A stretch of 64,000 nucleotides of DNA from contig JBATKU010000672.1 in NCBI GenBank assembly GCA_049669725.1, forward strand, positions 11,518-75,517, in the 5' to 3' direction. Below the pieces are notes generated by a model, which saw only the letters and a program-made list of their open reading frames with translations, was not told where the DNA came from and made no database searches. How positions within the stretch are numbered: position 1 is the stretch's first letter; each line of letters starts with the position of its first letter. Of this stretch, positions 1 through 6,148 are shown piece by piece. Made by a program: the position numbers and the translations under genes. Origin of the DNA: JAFDCJ01 sp049669725. Its GTDB lineage: Bacteria > Desulfobacterota > Desulfobacteria > Desulfobacterales > JAFDCJ01.

Positions 1-503
1 AAATAAAAGGGGGTTCGATCGAACTTAAAATAACCTTTGTGCGAACAACAATCATCAAAGGTGCCACAACCCGGTCCCTGGATGACCTTTTGACCGGGTT
101 TTTGAAGTTGGTGCGGAATGCCGTGCATCCGGCATATCATAGGTCTGACTGGATACAGGGTGCACAGGCTGCCATAATTCAACGGACACATCAGCCGTAA
201 CGGCATTTCTTTTTCATCTGCTCTGGCAGTGTCCCGGCAGACTTCTTCGGCCTTTGAAAGTATCTCGCCCTTTTTTCGAAAGTCCAGTTTTTCAAAACCC
301 CTGCGAAGATAGTAATATTCCAGATAGGTATGATGATAGAAGCGGGTCAGGCAGCAATTATCCCTACACCCGTCACACTGAAATTGATAGTGCTCGGTTG
401 CCCGGTTATATTCCTGGTCCATGGCGGTAAAAATATCTCGCAACCGCTCAAGGAAATCAGTCAAAAGGCGGTCATCAAATTGAATTGGATTCGGTTCTAA
501 CAC
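1..503 (-). CDS. YkgJ-like CxxC metal-cluster protein (3' end outside window)
   Basis: The reading frame is open from GTG 503 leftwards to the window edge, so the C-terminus is missing and about 167 residues are visible. There is no ATG. An in-frame TAA lies just upstream of the GTG, so GTG is the likely start, 15 bp after the stop of the dGTPase gene on the same strand. The protein contains CDGCRDNCC, the CxxCxxxxCC signature of the YkgJ / Fe-S or zinc cluster family (UPF0153-like), followed by further cysteines in CPLNYGSLC, CRMHG, GCGTF and DDCC. This pattern suggests metal binding. The substrate and role of this family are poorly known, so no function is assigned. Probably co-transcribed with the upstream HD hydrolase. 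Confidence 0.75.
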   Translation of the reverse strand, partial: MLEPNPIQFDDRLLTDFLERLRDIFTAMDQEYNRATEHYQFQCDGCRDNCCLTRFYHHTYLEYYYLRRGFEKLDFRKKGEILSKAEEVCRDTARADEKEMPLRLMCPLNYGSLCTLYPVRPMICRMHGIPHQLQKPGQKVIQGPGCGTFDDCCSHKGYFKFDRTPFY

Positions 504-517
504 AATTTAAACAAACC

Positions 518-1576
518 TTAGACAACAGGGGACGGGAAAAAGATTTTTTTATATAAATTCAGGGCATAACGGTCGGTCATGGAGGCGATGACGTCACAGA
601 CAGTGCGTTCTTTGGTGTGATGGCTGTTGTAGCACCTGTCCATTTTCAGTTCGGCCAGCTTCTGTTCAAGGATTTGATCATTTCCAAGAAAATAGCTGTA
701 TAGCTCTGACAATATCTTTTTGGCTTTTTCAAAATCTTTATGAACTTTTGCTGAACGATACACGTTTTCGTAGAGAAATTGTCTCAACTCATTCATGGCA
801 GCGTATACATCATCGGTCATTTGCAGTCGAAGTTCACCGTCCCGAACTTCACTGGTGGAAATAAGATCCCGAATCATTACCGTAGCCCGCTCTGAATGGG
901 ATTTCCCCAGGATTTTTATACAGGCTGGCGGCACCTGTGAGGCACGAACCACCTGGCTGCGAATCGCATCTTCCAGGTCATGGTTCAGGTAGGCCATGAT
1001 ATCGGCAATTCTGACGATTTGCCCCTCATAAGTGCATGCCATTTCAGCAGGATCATCGGGGATGATTTTACCGAACCCCTTGGAGTGTTTCAATATCCCG
1101 TCTCTAACCTCATAGGTCAGATTGAGTCCCTGCCCATTATTCTCCAAGATCTCCACAACACGCAAACTCTGTTCGTTGTGTGAAAAATCCGCGGAATAAA
1201 TTTCTTTTAGAGCAGTCTCACCGCTGTGCCCGAAGGGCGTATGGCCAAGATCGTGCCCCAGGGCGACGGCCTCTGCCAAATCCTCGTTGAGAAACAGAGC
1301 CCGCGTAATAGCTCTGGCCATTTGCGACACTTCCAGGGTGTGGGTTAATCGGGTCCGGTAATCATCGCCCAACGGAGAAAGAAAAACCTGGGTTTTGTGC
1401 TTAAGCCGACGGAAGCCGTTGGAATAAACAATGCGATCGCGATCCAGTTGAAAGGCCGTTCGGACCGGACAATTCTTTTCCTCCTTTTCACGACCCCGAC
1501 TTTCAGCACTCGGGCAGCCAAATGGTGACATAAATTTCTTTTCGCGTTTTTCAAATTCTTCCCGGATAGACATCAT
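518..1576 (-). CDS. dgt: dGTPase-like HD-domain triphosphohydrolase
   Basis: A 352-residue protein of the deoxyguanosinetriphosphate triphosphohydrolase-like family, which cleaves dNTPs to deoxynucleoside and triphosphate. The HD metal site is visible: His79 (in RLTHTLEVSQ), His108-Asp109 (GHDLGHTPFGH) and Asp192 (RIADIMAYLNHD). The N-terminal region with RDRIVYSNGFRRLKHKTQV is the conserved opening of this family. The length is short compared with E. coli Dgt (about 505 residues) but typical for the shorter Dgt-like group in many bacteria. Two adjacent ATG codons (1576 and 1573) follow an AGGGTGA element, so the exact start is open by one residue. The strict substrate preference cannot be read from sequence. 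Confidence 0.9.
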   Translation of the reverse strand: MMSIREEFEKREKKFMSPFGCPSAESRGREKEEKNCPVRTAFQLDRDRIVYSNGFRRLKHKTQVFLSPLGDDYRTRLTHTLEVSQMARAITRALFLNEDLAEAVALGHDLGHTPFGHSGETALKEIYSADFSHNEQSLRVVEILENNGQGLNLTYEVRDGILKHSKGFGKIIPDDPAEMACTYEGQIVRIADIMAYLNHDLEDAIRSQVVRASQVPPACIKILGKSHSERATVMIRDLISTSEVRDGELRLQMTDDVYAAMNELRQFLYENVYRSAKVHKDFEKAKKILSELYSYFLGNDQILEQKLAELKMDRCYNSHHTKERTVCDVIASMTDRYALNLYKKIFFPSPVV

Positions 1577-1652
1577 TCACCCTACTTAACAAAGTTGAAA
1601 AAGGTGTTATATTACCTCCAAGTATGTTTTATTGTAAAGGAATATATCATCC

Positions 1653-1804
1653 GTTCCGGGTTCAGGGTTCAAGAGTTCAAGGTTAGGTCAAATCTGATTG
1701 TCAGAAAAATGGCCTTAAACAATGAATCCGCCAAAGATCTGCCCACCAACAGCGGCCTTTTCTCGGATCCTATACCCCTGAACGGTGAACCCTGAACCCG
1801 GAAC
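1653..1804. repeat. Word-array inverted-repeat element (GGGTTCA type)
   Basis: The 19-bp arm GTTCCGGGTTCAGGGTTCA at 1653-1671 is matched perfectly in inverted orientation at 1786-1804, with extra GTTCA words on each side. The spacer is about 114 bp and has no convincing gene. It sits between the divergent dgt gene and the HsdR-like gene. A long hairpin is possible in DNA or RNA. A weaker copy with the same word follows the deaminase gene at 3161-3260. Confidence 0.75.
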
Positions 1805-1812
1805 CTTCAATC

Positions 1813-2364
1813 ATGAATGGACACCATTTAATACTGGGGGAACTCGACGATTTCGTCACCGGCGAACCCATAAAAGATACCCACGATGAGCGTTACCGTC
1901 AACAACTGGCGCGTCTGATAGTCAATAGCAAGGGGTATCTCAAAAGCGACATCGAGCCGCGCAGAAGCCTGCTTGTAGTGGCCGGTAAAAGCAAGGCCGT
2001 TATAAAAATTGATTTCTTGATAAAACTCTCCGGCAAAGTTTGCATGGTCATAAAGTACGGCCCCGGCTCCATTGTCACGCGCCGTCGACCGCTTCTGGCC
2101 ATATCCAGGATATTAGAACCCTATCAGATCCCCATCGCGGTGGTTACCAACGGCGAAGATGCCGAGATTATTGAAGGATCATCGGGGAATGTCATTTCCC
2201 GGGGTTTGGGAACCGTACCTTCCAAATCACAATTGATTGAAATTGCGTCCGGAAATCATTTTAAACCGATTGCAGCCGAACGGGCAGAAAGGGAATCCCG
2301 AATCGTGTATTGCTATGAGGTGGACGGAAGCTGTCCGTGCGATGAGGATATATGTATATTATAA
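1813..2364 (+). CDS. Orphan HsdR N-terminal-domain-like (endonuclease-fold) protein
   Basis: A 183-residue protein resembling the stand-alone type I restriction HsdR N-terminal domain proteins that occur in Desulfobacterota. Features seen: SDIEPRRSLLVVAGKSKAVI followed by IDFLIKLSGKVCMVIKYGPG, then RRRPLLAISRILEPYQIPIA and VVTNGEDAEIIE. This matches the D-x(n)-hydrophobic-K layout of a PD-(D/E)xK-like core, and the last segment recalls the region where such proteins read off a nearby subunit. The C-terminus ends in a cysteine-rich tail (CYEVDGSCPCDEDICIL). No HsdM, HsdS or helicase domain is nearby, so classical restriction activity is unlikely. The start is 8 bp after the inverted-repeat element, with no strong ribosome-binding site. 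Confidence 0.6.
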   Translation: MNGHHLILGELDDFVTGEPIKDTHDERYRQQLARLIVNSKGYLKSDIEPRRSLLVVAGKSKAVIKIDFLIKLSGKVCMVIKYGPGSIVTRRRPLLAISRILEPYQIPIAVVTNGEDAEIIEGSSGNVISRGLGTVPSKSQLIEIASGNHFKPIAAERAERESRIVYCYEVDGSCPCDEDICIL

Positions 2365-2424
2365 ATGATAGTGACAACTCTGAACGATTGCGTTACTTAT
2401 CCACCTATGCTGAAGACCATACAG

Positions 2425-2590
2425 AATGCTTAAAATCAGAAATTCGAATATCTAAATTCGAAGCACAAAAATCTAATGACAAAAACATAAAACGAATATA
2501 GCTGATGTAAGGTCGCGTTGTTTTGTTCATTGAAACATTATGATTTCGAATTTGTTTCGGATTTCGAAATTCGTGCTTTGAATTTATACT
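2425..2590. repeat. Word-array inverted-repeat element (AATTCGAA / AAGCAC type)
   Basis: The left end (2440-2466) has GAAATTCGAATATC then TAAATTCGAAGCAC. The right end (2543-2586) has the same words inverted: ATTTCGAATTTG, GGATTTCGAAATTC and GTGCTTTGAATTT. The spacer is AT-rich. Open frames here have biased composition and look spurious. It fills the gap between the HsdR-like gene and the deaminase gene. Confidence 0.6.
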
Positions 2591-2660
2591 TTTTTTAGGG
2601 CTTATTTCCAGCACCGTGTAATTGGTATATACACAATAAAACTTTACGATCGGCGAAAAA

Positions 2661-3161
2661 ATGAATTATGAACTATTCATGACAGAGGCTCTGGCCCTGG
2701 CCGGGGGTGCGCTCGAACGCGGAGAGTTCCCGGTGGGTTGTGTTATGGTCCATCGGGGGAAAATCCTTGCTACCGGTGCCCGTAAAGGCACCATCGGAGA
2801 TGGTAGAAATGAGCTTGACCATGCCGAAACGGTGGCCTTGAGGCGATTGATTGACCTCGATGAGCCAATCAACCATGGTGAGGTAACCGTTTTCTGCACA
2901 ATGGAACCCTGCCTGATGTGCTATGCCGCCCTGATTCTTGCAGGTATCGGCAAAATAGTATACGCCTACGAAGATGTCATGGGCGGCGGCAGCGCTTGTG
3001 AGCTGTCTCGTCTGAAACCGCTCTACAAAAATAGCCCTATCACGGTGATCCCCGAAGTCATGCGAACGGAAAGCCTCAAATTATTTCAGACCTATTTTTC
3101 CAATCCGGCCAACAGTTACTGGAAAAACAGCCTACTGGCCGAATATACGCTGGCGCAATAG
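2661..3161 (+). CDS. Nucleoside/tRNA-adenosine deaminase family protein
   Basis: A 166-residue zinc-dependent cytidine/deoxycytidylate deaminase-fold protein. The zinc and proton-shuttle motif His54-Ala55-Glu56 (ELDHAETVAL) and the second zinc motif Pro83-Cys84-Leu-Met-Cys87 (EPCLMC) are both present. The family includes TadA (tRNA A34 to inosine) and guanine/nucleoside deaminases. Here the C-terminus (FQTYFSNPANSYWKNSLLAE) resembles the guanine-deaminase/nucleoside-deaminase branch more than canonical TadA, so I do not assign a symbol. It is flanked by two inverted-repeat elements and seems to be transcribed on its own. Confidence 0.85.
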   Translation: MNYELFMTEALALAGGALERGEFPVGCVMVHRGKILATGARKGTIGDGRNELDHAETVALRRLIDLDEPINHGEVTVFCTMEPCLMCYAALILAGIGKIVYAYEDVMGGGSACELSRLKPLYKNSPITVIPEVMRTESLKLFQTYFSNPANSYWKNSLLAEYTLAQ

Positions 3162-3260
3162 GGTTCAAAGGTCTGGGTTTTGGCAAATGTAAAACCAGCG
3201 GAAATATAACAACGAAGGATATCGCGGCTTCGCAACCCTGAAACTTGAACCTCTGAACCC
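3161..3260. repeat. Short word-array inverted-repeat element (GGGTTCA type)
   Basis: GGGTTCAAAGGTCTGGGTTT starts at the last base of the deaminase stop codon. AACCCTGAAACTTGAACC and TCTGAACCC lie inverted at the other end. The arms share GGGTTCA and AGGTT words with the element at 1653-1804. Its position immediately after a stop codon suggests it lies in the mRNA 3' end. Confidence 0.55.
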
Positions 3261-3310
3261 ATAAAGCCTATTTTATAGCCCTAATTGAAAATTTCGCTTG
3301 CATTTTTTTC

Positions 3311-3337
3311 TTGCATTTCTTATTTTTGTTGTATATT
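3311..3337 (+). promoter_or_regulatory. Possible promoter for the infC operon
   Basis: TTGCAT (3311-3316) and TATATT (3332-3337) are separated by 15 bp, shorter than ideal. An overlapping pair, TTGCAT 3298-3303 with TATTTT 3321-3326, has a 17-bp spacer. Either would give an untranslated leader of about 135-150 nt before the infC start. The assignment is weak. Confidence 0.3.
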
Positions 3338-3476
3338 CAACCAGATGGATTTTTGTTGAAACGGGGGGAGGATTCGGTCACCGCTGATAAACGGTATTTA
3401 AAGGACTGAGAGCCCTCTAACATGTTTGCCTGCAATCGCAAACCAACGTCATAATTGATAAACGAGGAGATAAGAC

Positions 3477-4016
3477 ATAGCTGCACCAAGAAAACCGCAT
3501 CGACCGATTCGTAAAGACAGAGTTAACATCAACAAAAATATCAGGGCTAGAGAGGTAAGAGTTATAGACCCTGATGGTAACCAGGTAGGCATTATTCCTA
3601 CGATAGAGGCGCTTGACCAGGCAGCTGAATTCGGTCTCGACCTGGTGGAAGTTTCACCCAATGCAAACCCTCCTGTTTGCAAAATTATGGATTACGGTCG
3701 CTATCGTTATGAGCAGACCAAAAAGAAGCAGGAAGCAAAAAAGAAACAAAGCACATTCCAGGTAAAGGAGATTAAAGTTCGCCCCAAGACGGGTGAACAT
3801 GATCTGCAGGTCAAAATCGGACACATAAAGAAGTTTATCGGTCGCCGAGATAAAGTCAAAGTGACCGTGGTTTTCAGAGGACGAGAAATCACCCTGTCCA
3901 AGCTGGGGATGGCCGTGCTCGAAAAAGTTGCCGAGGAGACCGAGGAATTCGCTTCAGTAGAGCAGGCCCCCAAATTTGAAGGCCGAACCCTGGCAATGAT
4001 TTTAGGACCGAGATAG
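3477..4016 (+). CDS. infC: Translation initiation factor IF-3 (AUA start codon)
   Basis: A 179-residue IF-3, the factor that binds the 30S subunit, blocks premature 50S joining and checks start-codon fidelity. The N-terminal domain motif KDRVNINKNIRAREVRVID is intact only if translation starts upstream of the first ATG (3645). In that frame a TAA lies at 3471 and the only codon able to serve is ATA at 3477, preceded by the strong site CGAGGAGA (3463-3470) at 6 nt. infC normally uses a rare start (AUU, AUC or AUA) so that IF-3 limits its own synthesis; this gene fits that scheme. The C-terminal domain (QVKEIKVRPKTGEHDLQVKI, VTVVFRGREI) is complete. No thrS is found upstream. Confidence 0.95.
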   Translation: MAAPRKPHRPIRKDRVNINKNIRAREVRVIDPDGNQVGIIPTIEALDQAAEFGLDLVEVSPNANPPVCKIMDYGRYRYEQTKKKQEAKKKQSTFQVKEIKVRPKTGEHDLQVKIGHIKKFIGRRDKVKVTVVFRGREITLSKLGMAVLEKVAEETEEFASVEQAPKFEGRTLAMILGPR

Positions 4017-4081
4017 TTTGACGTTTTATACCGCTAATACAAGGCACCGACCAAGAAACTAATTACAGTATTGATTCTGAC

Positions 4082-4126
4082 GGTGGCGTGGGCCGGTCTT
4101 CGAAAGCTCACGCCATCTATTTTTAA
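4082..4126 (+). terminator. Terminator-like hairpin between infC and rpmI
   Basis: GGTGGCGTGGGC (4082-4093) pairs with GCTCACGCCATC (4106-4117), 12 pairs including two G-U, with a 12-nt loop. TATTTTTAATT follows. The position, about 65 nt after the infC stop and 185 nt before rpmI, allows partial termination or attenuation between IF-3 and the L35/L20 genes. L20 feedback on this operon is known in other bacteria; whether it acts here is inference. Confidence 0.6.
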
Positions 4127-4302
4127 TTACTCTACAAAAATACTAATTTTTCGCCGGCTTAGATTTTATACCGCTTTCCATAAATATGTTCCCAAATACA
4201 GAATTGCGGTATAAGTGGTTGTAGAAAAAACGTTTGAACAACGGAACGTTTTTTTGACAACTCCTATAAAATGTTTAAGCTGGCAGGTGAAGGAGAAGAT
4301 TC

Positions 4303-4500
4303 ATGCCGAAGATAAAAACCAATCGTGCTGCTGCCAAACGTTTTAAAAGAACCGGAACTGGAAAATTTGTATTCAGAAAATCATGCGCCAGCCATATCCT
4401 GACCAAAAAGACCACCAAACGAAAACGATCGTTGCGGCAAGCACAGATTATTGCCAAATCCGACCGTAAGGAGATCCGGTTGCTGCTGCCCAACGGATAG
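4303..4500 (+). CDS. rpmI: 50S ribosomal protein L35
   Basis: A 65-residue basic protein with the complete L35 pattern: MPKIKTNRAAAKRFKRTGTG at the N-terminus and a terminal ending KEIRLLLPNG. It binds 23S rRNA in the large subunit. GGTGAAGGAG is located 8-10 nt before the ATG. It sits in the standard infC-rpmI-rplT order. The 286-bp gap before it holds the terminator-like hairpin and may carry regulatory leader sequence. Confidence 0.97.
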   Translation: MPKIKTNRAAAKRFKRTGTGKFVFRKSCASHILTKKTTKRKRSLRQAQIIAKSDRKEIRLLLPNG

Positions 4501-4647
4501 TTTTACAGATGACAAAAGGCAGATGGCAGAGAGTGACGGTCCAAACGATCGCAATTTATCCCATGAAATTCTCTTGGCGACAGCGCAGCGTATTTCATCG
4601 GGACCATCAAAATGATCTTAACGATCTAAATAAACGAGGTACTTAAA

Positions 4648-4998
4648 ATGAGAATTAAACGCGGATTCAAAGCCAGGAGACGTCGCAAAAAGGTCTTGAA
4701 ATTAGCCAAAGGTTTCCGCGGCGGCCGGAGTAAGCTGTTTCGTACAGCAGCAGATGCCGTCGATAAGGCGCTGATGTATTCTTATCGTGACCGCCGAACG
4801 CGCAAGCGCGATTTCCGAAGACTCTGGATTACCAGAATTAATGCTGCCTCCCGGCTCAACAAATTGCCCTACAGCAAATTCATTCGGGGGCTGAAGCTTG
4901 CCGGTGTTGAACTCGATCGCAAAGTTCTCGCCGAGCTGGCAATCTCAGACCCTGCCGGATTTGCGCAAATTGCGAACCTAGCCGGCCAGCAACTATAG
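4648..4998 (+). CDS. rplT: 50S ribosomal protein L20
   Basis: A 116-residue L20 of normal length. The signature VLKLAKGFRGGRSKLFRTA and the block YRDRRTRKRDFRRLWITRIN are present. L20 is an early assembly protein of the 50S subunit and in E. coli and Bacillus also represses its own operon by binding the leader. The ATG follows AACGAGGTACTTAAA. The 147-bp gap after rpmI has no gene. A perfect palindrome begins right after its stop codon. Confidence 0.97.
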   Translation: MRIKRGFKARRRRKKVLKLAKGFRGGRSKLFRTAADAVDKALMYSYRDRRTRKRDFRRLWITRINAASRLNKLPYSKFIRGLKLAGVELDRKVLAELAISDPAGFAQIANLAGQQL

Positions 4999-5025
4999 GG
5001 AATGACGAATGACATTCGTCATTCC
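4999..5025. repeat. Perfect 27-bp palindrome at the rplT/pheS junction
   Basis: GGAATGACGAATG (4999-5011) and CATTCGTCATTCC (5013-5025) are exact reverse complements around one A. It begins one base after the rplT stop and would form a 13-bp stem in the mRNA. If pheS started at ATG 5002 the palindrome would be inside the gene. The word GAATGAC resembles the short words that build the other inverted-repeat elements of this window. Confidence 0.85.
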
Positions 5026-5037
5026 AAGAGTGGAGAT

Positions 5038-6045
5038 GTGGAAAATAATTTAGATCAAATACACCAGCAAGCACTCACAGAACTGAAAGGTGCTGAAAAT
5101 GGCGGTGACATTGAGGATATCTCGATCCGCTACCTGGGTCGCAAAGGCATCCTGACCCAATTTTTACGAAATATTTCGAAACTGCCGGTCGTGCAAAGAC
5201 CGGCGGCCGGCAAAAAGGCCAACGAAATTAAAAATGTCCTCGATAAGGTCTTTAAAGCTGCGGCTGAAAGGCTCGCATCCAAGAATGACGAAAAGGACAA
5301 AAGAATTGACGTCTCCCTGCCGGGCAGGATATCTACTCAAGGCACTTTGCATCCGATTACCCGGGTCAACCAGGAAATATGTGACATTTTTTCTAGCCTG
5401 GGATTCGATATCGGAGAAGGACCGGAGGTAGAGTCGGACTGGTATAATTTTGAAGCCCTCAATTTTCCCAAAGATCATCCGGCAAGGGACATGCAGGATA
5501 CCTTTTTTGTCAGCGAGGACATCGTATTAAGGACCCACACGTCGCCGCTTCAAATCCGTACCATGGAAAAACAGCCGCCGCCGGTAAGGATTATCACACC
5601 GGGTAAGGTGTACCGGTGCGATTCCGACCTGACCCATACCCCCATGTTCCACCAGGTGGAAGGGTTGCTGGTTGATGAATACATTTCTTTTGGCGATCTT
5701 AAAGGAATTCTCACCACCTTTGTCCACCAGATGTTTGATGAACAGACGAGTCTCCGTTTTCGGCCCAGTTTTTTTCCGTTTACCGAACCCAGTGCAGAGG
5801 TGGATATCCTTTGCGTCATGTGCCGGGGTCAGGGTTGCCGGGTCTGCTCACATACCGGATGGCTCGAAATTCTCGGTTCCGGAATGGTTCACCCCGCCCT
5901 GTATGAGAATGTGGGCTATGAAGCCGATCGCTACACCGGGTTTGCATTCGGGATGGGAGTGGAACGAATTGCCATGTTAAAATACGGCATCGATGATATC
6001 CGCCGGTTTTTTGAGAACGATATGCGGTTTCTGTTCCAATTCTGA
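5038..6045 (+). CDS. pheS: Phenylalanine-tRNA ligase alpha subunit
   Basis: Class II aminoacyl-tRNA synthetase subunit that forms an alpha2-beta2 enzyme with PheT and charges tRNA-Phe. Motif 2 and 3 regions are clear: RTHTSPLQIRTM, FRPSFFPFTEPSAEVDI and GMGVERIAMLKYGIDDIR. It has the cysteine-containing insert CVMCRGQGCRVCSHTGW, also known in firmicute PheS and probably a zinc knuckle. The N-terminus starting at GTG 5038 (VENNLDQIHQQALTELKGA) matches the usual PheS length of about 335-340 residues. The ATG at 5002 would add 12 residues encoded by the palindrome and is less likely. Neither start has a good ribosome-binding site, so the start is uncertain. Confidence 0.95.
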   Translation: MENNLDQIHQQALTELKGAENGGDIEDISIRYLGRKGILTQFLRNISKLPVVQRPAAGKKANEIKNVLDKVFKAAAERLASKNDEKDKRIDVSLPGRISTQGTLHPITRVNQEICDIFSSLGFDIGEGPEVESDWYNFEALNFPKDHPARDMQDTFFVSEDIVLRTHTSPLQIRTMEKQPPPVRIITPGKVYRCDSDLTHTPMFHQVEGLLVDEYISFGDLKGILTTFVHQMFDEQTSLRFRPSFFPFTEPSAEVDILCVMCRGQGCRVCSHTGWLEILGSGMVHPALYENVGYEADRYTGFAFGMGVERIAMLKYGIDDIRRFFENDMRFLFQF

Positions 6046-6148
6046 GGGTCATCTAAAATACCGAGCACCAAAAACACGATGAATTGAGCATAATTCCGGT
6101 TTTGTTAAATAACGTCAACTAACCGTATAATTTATTTATTAGAAGAAA

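Noticed and set aside
1595..1795. Plus-strand frame of 66 codons upstream of the HsdR-like gene
   Set aside because: It is read through the GGGTTCA repeat element and has no Shine-Dalgarno site.
2405..2614. Minus-strand frame of 69 codons
   Set aside because: It lies entirely in a word-array repeat; reading is biased by repeated AATTCGAA words.
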